From Actinocatenispora sera (lineage in GTDB: Bacteria > Actinomycetota > Actinomycetes > Mycobacteriales > Micromonosporaceae), in the NCBI RefSeq assembly GCF_018324685.1, contig NZ_AP023354.1, positions 2,170,001 to 2,234,000 of the forward strand: a stretch of 64,000 bases of DNA, written 5' to 3'. Shown here in pieces: positions 54,705 to 64,000 of the stretch. The position numbers were made by a program, and so were the translations under genes. Under the pieces are notes generated by a model, which saw nothing but the letters and a program-made list of their open reading frames with translations, had not been told where the DNA came from and did not search any database. Within the stretch, counting starts at the first letter, position 1, and each line of letters opens with the position of its first letter.

Positions 54705-54805
54705 GCCGTCAGGTCGTCATCGACGGCCTCGCCGTCCGGTCGTGCGCGCCGGCCGCGCCGTCCGGTCGTGCGCGCCGGCCTCGCCGTCCGGTCGTGCTCG
54801 ACGGG
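54705..54805 (-). repeat. 26-bp tandem repeat in the leader of the reductase gene
   Basis: Units GCCGTCCGGTCGTGCGCGCC (plus strand) start at 54731, 54757 and 54783, 26 bp apart. A degenerate fourth at about 54705 overlaps the reductase SD (minus strand GGCGGAGGG). The repeat lies between two divergent genes. Confidence 0.75.
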
Positions 54806-54860
54806 AACCAGCCTGGCAGCGGATCACCGCGGGCACGAGTGGCAGGAACGCCAACTCGCG

Positions 54861-54866
54861 TACAGT
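54861..54866 (+). promoter_or_regulatory. -10 of a leaderless transcript
   Basis: TACAGT ends 7 nt before ATG 54874, so the mRNA would start at or beside the start codon. No SD precedes the ATG. Confidence 0.45.
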
Positions 54867-54873
54867 TTCGGAC

Positions 54874-55821
54874 ATGCGTACCGTCGCGTTCGCCGTCACC
54901 GACGGCATGCTCAGCCTGGAACTGTCGATGGCCCACGAGGTCTTCGCCGGCGGACCGTCCGCCGATCGGTACGACGTCGCCCTGTGCGGTCCGCGCCCGG
55001 TCACCGTCGGCCGGTTCCGGCTGGCGCCCGACGCCGGGCTCGACCGGCTCCGGCACGCCGACACGGTGATCGTCCCGGGCTGGGCGGACGTCGACGCGGA
55101 CCCGCCGGCCGACTTGGTCGCCGCGGTACGGGCGGCACACCAGGCCGGCGCCCGCGTCGCGTCGCTGTGCACCGGTGCGTTCGTGCTGGCCGCCGCCGGC
55201 CTGCTGGACGGCCGCCGGGCCACCACGCACTGGGCGCACACCGATGCGCTGGCCGCCCGGTACCCGCGGGTGACCGTCCACCCGGACGTGCTCTACGTCG
55301 ACAACGGCAGCGTGCTCACCTCCGCCGGCAAGGCCGCCGCGATGGACCTGTGCCTGCACCTGGTACGCCGCGACCACGGCTCGGCGATCGCGAACGCGGT
55401 GGCCCGGCGGCTGGTCGTACCGCCGCACCGGGAGGGCGGGCAGGCCCAGTTCGTCACCGCGCCGGTACCGGTGCGCGACGGCCGGCCGCTGGCGGAACTG
55501 TGCGACTGGGCGCTGGACCGGCTGGCGGAACCGCTGACCGTGCCGGACCTGGCCCGCCAGGCGAACATGAGCACTCGCAACCTGGTGCGGCACTTCCGCG
55601 CGGCGACCGGTACCACGCCGCTGCAGTGGCTGCTGTCCCAACGCATCCGGCGCGCCCAGGAGTTGTTGGAACGCACCGACGACGGCATCGACAGGATCGC
55701 CGCCGCCACCGGGCTGGGCAGTGCTGCGACGCTGCGCCGGCACTTCCACCGCACCGTCGGGGTACCCCCCGACACCTACCGCCGCACCTTCCGCGCCACC
55801 GCCCCGCCCGAGCCCGCCTGA
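54874..55821 (+). CDS. GlxA-type transcriptional regulator (DJ-1/PfpI + AraC HTH)
   Basis: 315 aa. Residues about 1-170 form a class I glutamine-amidotransferase-like domain with VIVPGWADVD and the nucleophile-elbow-like ASLCTGAFVLAAAG; residues about 205-305 carry the AraC DNA-binding domain (LTVPDLARQANMSTRNLVRHF and IAAATGLGSAATLRRHFHR). Ligand unknown. Probably regulates the divergent reductase. Confidence 0.88.
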   Translation: MRTVAFAVTDGMLSLELSMAHEVFAGGPSADRYDVALCGPRPVTVGRFRLAPDAGLDRLRHADTVIVPGWADVDADPPADLVAAVRAAHQAGARVASLCTGAFVLAAAGLLDGRRATTHWAHTDALAARYPRVTVHPDVLYVDNGSVLTSAGKAAAMDLCLHLVRRDHGSAIANAVARRLVVPPHREGGQAQFVTAPVPVRDGRPLAELCDWALDRLAEPLTVPDLARQANMSTRNLVRHFRAATGTTPLQWLLSQRIRRAQELLERTDDGIDRIAAATGLGSAATLRRHFHRTVGVPPDTYRRTFRATAPPEPA

Positions 55822-55832
55822 CCCCGCGTCGG

Positions 55833-56093
55833 TCAAGCCTCGTAGTGGTAGCGGCAGGCGGCGATGCGGATCTCGTCGCCCTCGATCCGAGACACCAGTC
55901 GATGCTCATCGGTGATGCGGCGGGACCAGTACCCGTGGAAGCCATGCTTGAGGGGCTCGGGTTTTCCGAGCCCCTCGTTGCCGTTCCGGTCGATATCCTT
56001 GATCAACAAGTTGATCCGCCTGAGTACCTTGCGATCCTGTTGCTGCCACCACAGGTAGTCGTCCCAGGCGCTGCCATCCCAGATCAGGATCAC
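55833..56093 (-). CDS. Txe/YoeB-family mRNA interferase toxin
   Basis: 86 aa from GTG 56093, which overlaps the antitoxin stop by 3-4 bases (GTGA). YoeB features: ILIWDGSAWDDYLWWQQQD, RINLLIKDIDRN, GKPEPLKHGFHGYWSRRITDEHRLV and the C-terminal CRYHY with the catalytic His-Tyr. Ribosome-dependent mRNA cleavage is expected; on this evidence the toxin is intact. Confidence 0.88.
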   Translation of the reverse strand: MILIWDGSAWDDYLWWQQQDRKVLRRINLLIKDIDRNGNEGLGKPEPLKHGFHGYWSRRITDEHRLVSRIEGDEIRIAACRYHYEA

Positions 56094-56320
56094 TCGATCA
56101 GATCCCGCTGCGAGCCTTCGCCACGTTCCAGGCGTTCGATCGACGCCAGCAGGCGGCGCGCGTTGGCGGGGTTCCGCAGCAGGTACGCCGTCTCCTTCAA
56201 CGATTCGTAGTCGTCCAGCGAGACAATCACGACAGGTTCGTGGCCTGCTCGCGTCACGACGACCTCGGCTGGGCGCCACCTCGACGATCCGTACCGCGGG
56301 CCTGCTCCGTACCGGACCAA
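56090..56320 (-). CDS. YefM/Phd-family antitoxin with unusual N terminus
   Basis: 76 aa. From residue 20 on it is a standard YefM: EVVVTRAGHEPVVIVSLDDY then SLKETAYLLRNPANARRL. The first 19 residues (MVRYGAGPRYGSSRWRPA) do not resemble the usual YefM start of about 35 aa with a SxARxN-type motif that binds operator DNA. The antitoxin may therefore neutralise the toxin but repress poorly, or the start region has been replaced. An alternative upstream start in frame was not found. Confidence 0.75.
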   Translation of the reverse strand: MVRYGAGPRYGSSRWRPAEVVVTRAGHEPVVIVSLDDYESLKETAYLLRNPANARRLLASIERLERGEGSQRDLIE

Positions 56321-56340
56321 GCCAGTCCACTGTGGACTTT

Positions 56341-57381
56341 CTAGTCGGTCGTGCGCGACCAGCCGGTGCGGACGGCGAACGGGGTGGCGATCTTGCCCGG
56401 GTCGCGTTCGATCACGTCGCCGAACTCGGGATCGAGGAGGGCGGCGTCGATGCGCGCCATCGTGTCGGCGTCCAGCACGCCGCCGGCCGCCGCCGCGTTG
56501 TCGCGAACCTGCTCCGGCCGGGAGGCGCCGAGGATCGCGCTGGACACCGCCGGATTCGTCAGCACCCAGCGGATCGCCAGCTGCGCCAGCGTCAGCCCCT
56601 GCTCGGCGGCGATCGGCGCCAGCCGCTGCACCGCGGACAGCACCGCGTCACCCAGGTACCGGCCGACGAACCGGCCACCGCGGTCCTGCGTGGCCCGGCT
56701 GCCTTCCGGCATCGGCTGTCCCGGCCGGTACTTGCCGGTGAGCACGCCCTGCGCGACCGGCGACCAGACGATCTGCCCGATGCCGAGCCGCTCGCAGGTC
56801 GGTACGACCTCGGCCTCGATCACCCGCCACAGCATCGAGTACTGCGGCTGGTTGGAGATCAGCGGCACCCGCAGCTCGGCGGCGAGCTTCGCGGCCGCCT
56901 CGATCTGGTCCGGTCGCCACTCCGAGGTGCCGAGGTAGCCGACCTTGCCCTGCCGGACCAGGTCGGCGAACGCCACCATGGTCTCCTCCAGCGGGGTGCC
57001 GTCGTCGTACCGGTGCGCCTGGTACAGGTCGATGTGGTCGGTGCCGAGCCGGCGCAGCGACGCGTCGCAGCTCTCCATGATGTGCTTGCGGGACAGGCCC
57101 TGGTCGTTCTCGCCCGGCCCGGTGCGGAGGCACACCTTGGTGCACAGCACGTAGCCGGCCCGGCGCACCCGGCGCAGTGCCGAGCCGAGCACCTCCTCGG
57201 CGGCGCCGTAGTCGGGCGCGCCGTACACGTCGGCGGTGTCGAACGTGGTGATGCCGACGTCGAGCGCGGCGGCGACGCACTCGCGCGCCACCTGCTCGGT
57301 GTCCTTGCCGTGGGTCAGCCAGTTCCCGTACGTCACGGCGCTGACCTGCAACCCACTGCCGCCCAGTCTGCGATGTTCCAT
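56341..57381 (-). CDS. aldo/keto reductase
   Basis: 346 aa, NADPH-dependent reductase related to potassium-channel beta subunits. TIM-barrel motifs: MEHRRLGGSGLQVS, the Asp-Tyr pair FDTADVYG, Lys in LCTKVCL, His in YQAHRYDD; C-terminal NADPH site AILGASRPEQVRDN. Substrate unknown. Its stop is 21 bp upstream of the antitoxin start, same strand. Confidence 0.9.
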   Translation of the reverse strand: MEHRRLGGSGLQVSAVTYGNWLTHGKDTEQVARECVAAALDVGITTFDTADVYGAPDYGAAEEVLGSALRRVRRAGYVLCTKVCLRTGPGENDQGLSRKHIMESCDASLRRLGTDHIDLYQAHRYDDGTPLEETMVAFADLVRQGKVGYLGTSEWRPDQIEAAAKLAAELRVPLISNQPQYSMLWRVIEAEVVPTCERLGIGQIVWSPVAQGVLTGKYRPGQPMPEGSRATQDRGGRFVGRYLGDAVLSAVQRLAPIAAEQGLTLAQLAIRWVLTNPAVSSAILGASRPEQVRDNAAAAGGVLDADTMARIDAALLDPEFGDVIERDPGKIATPFAVRTGWSRTTD

Positions 57382-57488
57382 CCGTCCACGCTAGCAACAG
57401 CGCACGGTGTCGGCTGTTGGTGCGAGGTCGCTACGGTCGGAGCGGTACGGCAGGCGCTGCCTGCGCGCCGATCGGACGGAGGAGCCCG

Positions 57489-59642
57489 GTGGCGGTGGGA
57501 TGCGCGTTGGCGGTCGACCTGGGCACGGTGCACACGGTGGCGATGGTGGGCCACCCGGACGGCCGGCTCGAGCCGCTGCTGTTCGACGCCTCGCCGCTGC
57601 TGCCCTCGGCGGTGTTCGCCCAGCCCGACGGAAGCCTGCTCGCCGGCCGGGACGCGGTGCATGCGGCCCGGCTGGCCCCGGAACGGTTCGCGCCGAACCC
57701 GCTGCTGCGGATCGCCGACGAGACGATACCGCTGGGCGACGACGTGCCGGTCGCGACGGCGCTGGCCGCGATCCTGGGCCGGGTCGCCGCGGAGGCGACC
57801 AGGGCCGTCGGCACCGCCCCCGATCGCGTCGTGCTGACCTGCCCGGCCGGCTGGGCCGAGCGGGAACGGTCGGTGCTGGCGGCGGCGGCGGAGTCCGCGG
57901 GTCTGGGCACGGTGCTGTTCGATGCCGCGCCGATCGCCGCCGCGCGGTACTTCCAGCGGCTGTTCGGTGCCCGGGCAGCGCCGCTGACAGTGCTCGATCT
58001 CGGTGGTACCGCCGAGGTCTCGGTCGTGTTCGGCGACCGGGTCCTGGCGACCGAACGGCTCGCCGAGGCCGGCGGGCTGAACCTGGACGAGGAACTGATC
58101 GACCACCTCGACCGTAGCTACCAGGAGCGGGATTCCGTTGCGTGGCAACGGATCCGTGCGCCAGAGACGCCGGACGACCGGCGGGCGCGGCAGCAGCTGG
58201 TCGCCGACGTGCGGGCCGCGAAGGAGATGCTGTCCCGCACCCCGCAGGCGACGGTGCACGTGCCGCTGGTCGGCGTCGACGCGCCGATCTCGCGGGCAGA
58301 GCTGGAGGGGATCGCCGAACCGCTGGTCGGCGACGCCATCGAGGCGCTGCGCGACGCGCTCCGGGACGCCGGGCTGGCGTCTCCGCTACCGGGGCCGATG
58401 TTCCTGACCGGCGGGATGAGCCGGATGCCGGTGGTGGCCACCGTGCTGCATCGCGAGCTCGGGGTGACGCCGACCGGGGTCAACCAGCCGGAACTGGTCG
58501 GCGTGCACGGCGCCCTGCTCGGGCTGCTCGCCCGGTCCGCAGCGGGCGGCGGTGCGGCCGACCCGCGGCGGGCCCGCACCGACCGGGCGTACCGGCTGCT
58601 CGCCCAGGCGGAGCAGCTCGCCCGCCGGGTGTCCGCGCCGGCCGATCGGGCGCCGGCCTGGGCCCACCTGGCCGCAGCGGTGGCGCGGGTGGCACCGGAT
58701 CGGGCCCGGCAGCTCGCCGTCGAGGCCGACGCGGTCGCCCGGGCCACCCACGACGCCCGGTTCCGGGCCGGCGCGCTCGGCGAGGTGATGGCCGCGCTGG
58801 CCGCGGCCGACCTGCCCGAGCTGGCGCCGATGGCGTCCGCGGCGGCTCGGACGGTGCTGGCGGTGCCCGACCCGTACTGGCAGGTCATGGCGTTGGGGGA
58901 ACTCGCGGCGGCGCTGCGGGCGGTGCTGCCGGCCCGTGCGGCTGCGCTGCTCGAGGTCGCCGAGCTGGTCGTCGAGGGGATGGCCGACCAGCAGCAGCGC
59001 CGGGACGGCCTGCTCTGCGTCGGGCAGGCGGCGGCGCTGGTCGATCCGGCGCGGGCGGTGCGGATCGCCGGCTACCTCGACGATCCGGACGCCCGGGCGA
59101 GCACACTGGCGTCGGCGGCGGTCACCGTCGCGGCGGCCGACCCGGACCGCGGCGCCGAGCTCGCCGCGGAGGCGCTGCGGTGCGCCCGGACGCAGGCCAC
59201 GCCGAACACCTGGGTCTCCGTGCTGACCTACCAGGTGCTGACCGGGGGCCCGCGGTGCGACCCCGCCACCGTCGAGGAGGCGGTACGGATCGCCTACGGG
59301 AGCGGCGATCCGGTCGACCGCGCCTGGCTGCTGGCGTGCTGCGCGGTGCTCACCGACGACGCCGGCCGGGCCGAGCGGTTCGCCGCCGACGCCACCGCGC
59401 AGACCCGGTTCGACGACACGGATCCGGGCGTCGCGGCGGGCATCGCCGCGGCCGCCCGGCTGCTGGCCGGGCCGCTGCCGGTGGCGGCCGAGATGCTCGG
59501 TACCGCGTGCGCCCGGATGGTTGCCGCGGCGGCCAAGGGCCGCTCGGACGAGTGGCACCTGGCCGGCGTGGCGACGGTGCTGGCCGACCTGGCCCGGCTG
59601 CTGGCCGGTGGGCCGATCCGCCCGGCCGACATGTGGTCCTGA
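57489..59642 (+). CDS. Hsp70-like ATPase with alpha-helical C-terminal half
   Basis: 717 aa from GTG 57489 with GGAGGAG upstream. Residues about 1-370 are an actin/Hsp70 fold: phosphate-1 AVDLGTVHTVAMVG, phosphate-2 VLDLGGTAEVSVVFG, adenosine motif FLTGGMSRMPVVA. The usual substrate-binding beta domain is missing; instead about 340 aa of Ala/Leu-rich repeats (LAAAVARVAPDRARQLAVEA, then similar helical pairs) suggest a TPR/HEAT-like solenoid. Such fusions occur in actinobacteria. A role in binding proteins rather than classical chaperoning is a guess. Confidence 0.78.
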   Translation: MAVGCALAVDLGTVHTVAMVGHPDGRLEPLLFDASPLLPSAVFAQPDGSLLAGRDAVHAARLAPERFAPNPLLRIADETIPLGDDVPVATALAAILGRVAAEATRAVGTAPDRVVLTCPAGWAERERSVLAAAAESAGLGTVLFDAAPIAAARYFQRLFGARAAPLTVLDLGGTAEVSVVFGDRVLATERLAEAGGLNLDEELIDHLDRSYQERDSVAWQRIRAPETPDDRRARQQLVADVRAAKEMLSRTPQATVHVPLVGVDAPISRAELEGIAEPLVGDAIEALRDALRDAGLASPLPGPMFLTGGMSRMPVVATVLHRELGVTPTGVNQPELVGVHGALLGLLARSAAGGGAADPRRARTDRAYRLLAQAEQLARRVSAPADRAPAWAHLAAAVARVAPDRARQLAVEADAVARATHDARFRAGALGEVMAALAAADLPELAPMASAAARTVLAVPDPYWQVMALGELAAALRAVLPARAAALLEVAELVVEGMADQQQRRDGLLCVGQAAALVDPARAVRIAGYLDDPDARASTLASAAVTVAAADPDRGAELAAEALRCARTQATPNTWVSVLTYQVLTGGPRCDPATVEEAVRIAYGSGDPVDRAWLLACCAVLTDDAGRAERFAADATAQTRFDDTDPGVAAGIAAAARLLAGPLPVAAEMLGTACARMVAAAAKGRSDEWHLAGVATVLADLARLLAGGPIRPADMWS

Positions 59643-59723
59643 CCGCCGCCCGCCCGCTCCGCACCGGCGCAGACCGCCGGCGCGGCCGGCGCCGACCAGG
59701 CGCGGCGCGGATCGTCGGGGCCG

Positions 59724-59818
59724 TCGGCATCGACCAGGTGGCGCGGATCGTCAGCGGTGGTCGGCGTCGACCAGGTGGCGCGGATCGTCAGGCGCGGTCG
59801 GCATCGACCAGGTGGCGG
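59724..59818 (-). repeat. 37-bp tandem repeat spanning the prolyl oligopeptidase stop
   Basis: Units TCGGCATCGACCAGGTGGCG (plus strand) start at 59724, 59761 and 59798, exactly 37 bp apart. On the minus strand the 59798 unit is the gene's last codons (LVDADRA) and its stop TGA follows; the two others lie downstream as further copies, each again with TGACGATCC. Confidence 0.85.
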
Positions 59819-61839
59819 TGCAGGAAGTGGTGGACGAGGGCGGAGAGGAAGGCGGCCTGGGCGTTGTCCGCGGCCCCGGCATGGCCGCCCTCGATGTTCT
59901 CGTAGTACGACACGTCGTGTCCGCTCGTGCGGAGCCGGGCGACCATCTTACGGGCGTGCCCCGGATGCACCCGGTCGTCCCGGGTCGAGGTGGTGACCAG
60001 CAGCGGCGGGTAGTCGCCGTCCGGCCGGATCTGGTGGTACGGCGAGAACTCGCGCAGGAACGCCCAGTCGTCGGCGACGTCCGGGTCGCCGTACTCGGGC
60101 ACCCACAGCGCGCCGGCGAGCAGGCGGTGGTAGCGGCGCATGTCGGTCAGCGGCACCTCGCTGACCGCCGCGCCGAACAGCTCGGGCCGGCGCATCGTCA
60201 TCAGCGCGGTCAGCAGCCCGCCGTTGCTGCCGCCGAGGATGCCCAGCCGGCTCGGCGTGGTGAGCCCGCGCTCGGCCAGATCCGTTGCCACCGCGGCGAA
60301 GTCGTCGTACACCCGGCGCCGGTCGGCGCGCAGCGCGGCGGTGTGCCAGGGCGAGCCGTACTCGGCGCCGCCGCGGGTGTTCGCCACCGCGTACCGGAAT
60401 CCACGGGCCAGCCAGGTCCGGCCGACGACGCCGGAATAGCCGGGCAGCAGGGAGATCTCGAACCCGCCGTAGCCGTACAGCAGGGTCGGCAGCGGCTCGT
60501 CGGTGTCCGGCCCGACCACGAAGTACGGCACCTTCGTGCCGTCCGCCGACGCGGTGAAGTGCTGGCGCACCGCGAGTCCCGCCGCGTCGAAGTAGCGCGG
60601 CTCGCGCTTCACCGCTACCGCGTCGTCGCCGCCCGCGGTCCCCAGGTACACGGTGGACGGGGTCAGGAAACCCTCGACGGTGAGCTGGTACTCGTCGTCC
60701 ACGTCGCTGTCGGTACCGAACGCGGAGGCGTCGCTGTGCGGCGGCAGCGCGGTCAGCGACGCCGCGTGCCACGGCCCGGACTCGGCGGGGGTGAGTACCC
60801 GCAGGTGGCTGGAGACGTCACGCAGCTCGGTGACGATCAGCCGGTGCCGGGTCCAGGACCAGCCGGCCAGCGCGGTGCGGTCGTCCGGCGCGAACAGCAC
60901 CACCAGCTCGGGTGCGGCGCCGTCGGCGGTACTGGCGAGGAACTCGGTGAACCGGGTGGCGAGCAGCGAGCCGGCGGCGTGCTCGATGCCGCCGACCTGC
61001 CAGGCCGAGCGCAGCTCGATCAGCAGCCAGTCCCGGTTGACCGAGGCGATCGCGTCGTCCGGCACCGGGATCCGGCGCAGCGTGGCGCCGTCCCGCAGGT
61101 ACCACTCGGTGCGGTAGAAGTCGACCGAACGGTGCACGAAGTCGCGTTCGAATCCCGGGGTGTCGTCGTGCCACGCCGCCACGCTCGAGTCCGTCGGCTC
61201 GCCCTCGTACACCAGCGTGGCGTCGGCGAGCGGGGTGCCGCGCCGCCACTCCCGTACGGTGCGGGGCAGCCCGGCGGTGGTCAGCGTGTCCGGGCCGAAG
61301 TCGGTGGCGACGTAGATGCGGTCGGCGTCGATCCAGTCGATCGACGTCTTCGCCTCGGGCAGCACGAACCCGTCGGCGACGAACTCCCGGCGCTCGATGT
61401 CGTACTCGCGAACCACGCTCGCGTCCGCCCCGCCCCGGGACAGCGACACCAGCGCCCGGGTGTACTCCGGCCGCAGGACCGTCGCGCCGCCCCACACCCA
61501 GTTCTCGCCCTCGTCGGCGGCGAGCCGGTCCACGTCCAGCACCGTCTCCCACGCCGGCTGCTCGCTCCGGTACGACTCCGGGGTGGTGCGGCGCCACAGC
61601 CCGCGCGGATGCTGGGCGTCGCGCCAGAAGTTGTACCGGTACGCCCCGCGGCGGGTGACATAGGGGATCCGGTCGTCGGCGTCGAGCACCTCCCGGATGG
61701 TCTCGCGCAGCGCCTCGAACTCCGGCCCGGCCAGCGCGGCGATCGTCTCCGCGTTGCGTTCGCGGACCCAGTCCAGCGCGCGCGGCGAGTCGATCTCCTC
61801 CAGCCAGAGGTTCTCGTCGTAGTCGTCCGTACCGGTCAT
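59788..61839 (-). CDS. prolyl oligopeptidase family serine peptidase (S9A)
   Basis: 683 aa. An N-terminal beta-propeller region (residues about 1-400, W/D-rich) precedes the alpha/beta hydrolase domain. Catalytic triad: Ser in [11 protein letters not shown], Asp in DDRVHPGH, His in EGGHAG. Cytosolic, no signal peptide. Cuts short proline-containing peptides. Gene on its own, 170 bp from acpS, divergent. Confidence 0.93.
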   Translation of the reverse strand: MTGTDDYDENLWLEEIDSPRALDWVRERNAETIAALAGPEFEALRETIREVLDADDRIPYVTRRGAYRYNFWRDAQHPRGLWRRTTPESYRSEQPAWETVLDVDRLAADEGENWVWGGATVLRPEYTRALVSLSRGGADASVVREYDIERREFVADGFVLPEAKTSIDWIDADRIYVATDFGPDTLTTAGLPRTVREWRRGTPLADATLVYEGEPTDSSVAAWHDDTPGFERDFVHRSVDFYRTEWYLRDGATLRRIPVPDDAIASVNRDWLLIELRSAWQVGGIEHAAGSLLATRFTEFLASTADGAAPELVVLFAPDDRTALAGWSWTRHRLIVTELRDVSSHLRVLTPAESGPWHAASLTALPPHSDASAFGTDSDVDDEYQLTVEGFLTPSTVYLGTAGGDDAVAVKREPRYFDAAGLAVRQHFTASADGTKVPYFVVGPDTDEPLPTLLYGYGGFEISLLPGYSGVVGRTWLARGFRYAVANTRGGAEYGSPWHTAALRADRRRVYDDFAAVATDLAERGLTTPSRLGILGGSNGGLLTALMTMRRPELFGAAVSEVPLTDMRRYHRLLAGALWVPEYGDPDVADDWAFLREFSPYHQIRPDGDYPPLLVTTSTRDDRVHPGHARKMVARLRTSGHDVSYYENIEGGHAGAADNAQAAFLSALVHHFLHRHLVDADRA

Positions 61840-62009
61840 GGGCGCGTCCTCCAGGCGGTGCGGGCAGGCGTGCGGTGCGGGCAGGCTACCCAGGCTGCCA
61901 CAGCCGGCCCCGGCCGTCCCCCCAGCCGTTCGGCGCGTGGGGCCGCTTGAACGCGGGCGGCAGCGCCCGACGGAACTCGAAGGGGCCGCCGGTGTGTCAG
62001 GGTGGGGGC

Positions 62010-62384
62010 GTGATCATCGGGGTGGGAGTGGACGTGGTGTTGGTGGAGCGGTTCGCGCGGGCGCTGCTGCGCACGCCGCTGCTCGCGGATCGGTTGTTCA
62101 CCGATGATGAGCGGGTGACCGCGGTCGGTCACCCGCGGGCGCCGGAGTCGCTGGCGGCCCGGTTCGCGGCCAAGGAGGCGGTGGCAAAGGCGCTCGGTGC
62201 ACCGGCCGGCCTGAACTGGCGCGACTGCGAGGTGGTCGTCGACCGGGCGGGCCGGCCGTGGCTGACGGTCACCGGTAGGGTCGCCGACGTCGCCGCCGAG
62301 CACGGCATCGCGCGCTGGCACCTGTCGCTGTCGCACGACGGCGGGATCGCCTCGGCCATGGTCGTTGCGGAGGGGAACGCATGA
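62010..62384 (+). CDS. acpS: holo-[acyl-carrier-protein] synthase
   Basis: 124 aa, transfers phosphopantetheine from CoA to acyl carrier protein. GTG 62010 has GGTGGGGG upstream and gives [15 protein letters not shown]. Metal and substrate motifs GVDVV and [11 protein letters not shown] are present, with [13 protein letters not shown] at the C terminus. Overlaps nnr by four bases (ATGA). Confidence 0.95.
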   Translation: MIIGVGVDVVLVERFARALLRTPLLADRLFTDDERVTAVGHPRAPESLAARFAAKEAVAKALGAPAGLNWRDCEVVVDRAGRPWLTVTGRVADVAAEHGIARWHLSLSHDGGIASAMVVAEGNA

Positions 62385-63889
62385 GGCACGCGTACGGGGT
62401 GGCGCAGGTGCGTGCCGCCGAGCAGGCGCTGATGGCGACCGTGCCGGACGGCGCCCTGATGCAGCGGGCGGCGGCCGGCCTGGCGGTGCGGGCCGCCGGC
62501 CTGCTGGCCGACCGCGGCGTCTACTCGTCCCGGGTGTTGCTGCTGGTGGGGGCCGGCAACAACGGTGGCGACACGCTGTTCGCCGGCGCCCGGCTGGCGC
62601 GTCGCGGCGCGCAGGTACGGGCGCTGCTGCTGGCCGGTGAGCACACCCACGCCGCCGGCCTGGCCGACTTTCGTGCCGCCGGCGGCCGGCTGGTCGACGA
62701 GGTGTCCGGCCCGGTCGACCTGGTTCTGGACGGGATCGTCGGCATCGGTGGGCGGCCGGGGCTGCGGCCGGACGCGCTCGCGGCGGTACGGGCGGTCGCC
62801 GGGACCGGCGCGCCGGTGCTGGCGGTCGACGTACCGTCGGGGGTCGACGTGGACACCGGTGCCGCGCCGGCCGAGTCGGTGTGGGCCGATGTCACGGTCA
62901 CGTTCGGCACGTACAAGCCGTCCCTGGTGGTGGGGCCGGCGGCGCCGCGGGCCGGTCTGGTCGAACTGATCGACATCGGCCTGGCCCCGTACCTGCCCAC
63001 CGCCCCGGTGGCGGAGGCGGACGGGCCGTCGGGGTGGTCGGTGTCGCCGGCGCTGCCGGCGCTGTCGGTACCGGACGCCGACGACATCGCCGCGATCTGG
63101 CCGGTGCCGGTGCCGTCGTCGGACAAGTACACCCGCGGGGTGGTCGGCGTCGCCACCGGCTCGGAGGCGTACAGCGGGGCGGCGGTGCTGTCGGTCGGCG
63201 GCGCGCTGGCCGGCCCGGCCGGGTTCGTGCGCTACGCCGGCCACGCGGCCGACCACGTTCGCCGGGCCTGGCCGCCCGCGGTCATCGCGGACCGGGTCGG
63301 TGACGCCGGCCGGGTGCAGGCCTGGGTGGTGGGCTCCGGCCTCGGTACCGACGTGCGGGCCAAGGGTGAGCTGCGCGCCGCGCTCGCCGCCGACGTACCG
63401 GTGTGCGTCGACGCGGACGGCCTGACGCTGCTCGCCGACGACCCGGTCGGTTGGCTCGCCGACCGCACCGCGCCGACCGTACTGACGCCGCACGACCGGG
63501 AGTTCGCCCGGCTCGCCGGCGCCGAGCCGGGCGACGACCGGCCGGCCGCGGCGCGGGAGCTGGCCGCCCGGCTCGGCGTGACCGTGCTGCTGAAGGGCGA
63601 CCGGACGGTGGTCGCCAGCCCGGACGGCCGCTGCCTGGTCAACTCCACCGGTACGGCCGTGCTCGCCACGGCGGGCTCCGGCGACGTGCTGTCCGGCCTG
63701 CTGGGGTCGCTGCTCGCGGCTGGGCTGCCGGCGGAGCGGGCGGCGATCGCCGCGGCATTCGCGCACGGGCTGGCCGGTCGCGAGGCGGCTACGCACGGGC
63801 CGGTGACCGCGATGGATGTACTGTCCGGACTCCGGCCCGTTGTCCGCTCTCTGACCAGCGGGAACGTTGCCGCACACACTTTCAGATGA
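62381..63889 (+). CDS. nnr: bifunctional NAD(P)HX epimerase/dehydratase
   Basis: 502 aa. The N domain (about residues 1-210) repairs hydrated NAD(P)H by epimerisation: [13 protein letters not shown] and [12 protein letters not shown]. The C domain (about 225-500) is the ADP-dependent dehydratase with [22 protein letters not shown] and [16 protein letters not shown]. Overlaps acpS. In other actinobacteria alr follows; the window ends 111 bp after this gene, with no further feature visible. Confidence 0.95.
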   Translation: MRHAYGVAQVRAAEQALMATVPDGALMQRAAAGLAVRAAGLLADRGVYSSRVLLLVGAGNNGGDTLFAGARLARRGAQVRALLLAGEHTHAAGLADFRAAGGRLVDEVSGPVDLVLDGIVGIGGRPGLRPDALAAVRAVAGTGAPVLAVDVPSGVDVDTGAAPAESVWADVTVTFGTYKPSLVVGPAAPRAGLVELIDIGLAPYLPTAPVAEADGPSGWSVSPALPALSVPDADDIAAIWPVPVPSSDKYTRGVVGVATGSEAYSGAAVLSVGGALAGPAGFVRYAGHAADHVRRAWPPAVIADRVGDAGRVQAWVVGSGLGTDVRAKGELRAALAADVPVCVDADGLTLLADDPVGWLADRTAPTVLTPHDREFARLAGAEPGDDRPAAARELAARLGVTVLLKGDRTVVASPDGRCLVNSTGTAVLATAGSGDVLSGLLGSLLAAGLPAERAAIAAAFAHGLAGREAATHGPVTAMDVLSGLRPVVRSLTSGNVAAHTFR

Positions 63890-64000
63890 GGAAGCTGAAC
63901 CTGTACGCAGGGTAGCGGTCGTACCGCTTTCGGGGGCGGGCGACCGCCCGGTGTGCGGCGATTCCGGGAACGTTCACGGCTACGCAGAGTCGTTCCGGCG

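Overview
The window is high-GC actinobacterial chromosome. Gene order, GTG/TTG starts, SD-poor leaderless genes, the zinc-type S14 and the Pro/Gly-rich membrane proteins all fit the Micromonosporaceae (an Actinocatenispora-like organism is my best guess; the family is firmer than the genus). It is dominated by the core transcription/translation supercluster.

Layout. 1-7664: rpoB-rpoC behind a clear TGGACA-17-TACACT promoter, closed by a strong UUCG-loop terminator. 7935-9301: two small membrane proteins. 9435-14224: str operon (rpsL-rpsG-fusA-tuf) with a consensus promoter and a leader of about 430 nt. 14541-24539: S10/spc operons, rpsJ to rplO. 24741-33360: secY-adk-map, a DUF1707 protein, infA-rpmJ-rpsM-rpsK-rpsD-rpoA-rplQ-truA. 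33393-45707: an accessory block with an acetyltransferase, an unusual RNA array beside a conserved hypothetical gene, two regulator/enzyme pairs, a repeat-rich membrane protein, an rRNA-type methyltransferase, an ABC-F protein, two tandem AAA ATPase paralogues and an MFS carrier. 45993-63889: rplM-rpsI-glmM, LysR/DMT pair, glmS, a GlxA-type regulator with a divergent reductase, a YefM/YoeB-type module, aldo/keto reductase, an Hsp70-like protein, prolyl oligopeptidase and acpS-nnr.

Most unusual signals. (1) On the minus strand at 34029-34415, three consecutive RNAs can be folded into tRNA cloverleaves only if the 3' half (variable loop, T arm, acceptor 3' strand) precedes the 5' half (acceptor 5' strand, D arm, anticodon-stem 5' strand). 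They are circularly permuted tRNA-like RNAs, behind a promoter, ended by a perfect terminator, and co-oriented with a conserved gene of unknown function (34566-35297). (2) A repeated mini-ORF cassette (peptide starting MSERQRAN) supplies SD sequences and ATGA coupling in front of adk (tandem copies) and rpsQ. (3) Five genes (rpoC, the 37396-39117 gene, the methyltransferase, the second AAA ATPase, prolyl oligopeptidase) have short tandem repeats whose first unit contains the stop codon. (4) A 29-bp identical leader hairpin precedes both the str and S10 operons.

Together the genes make RNA polymerase, about half the ribosome, translation factors, the Sec channel and the first steps of amino-sugar and cofactor supply. 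The accessory block is where new biology is most likely. All functions are read from sequence by eye; no database search was run.
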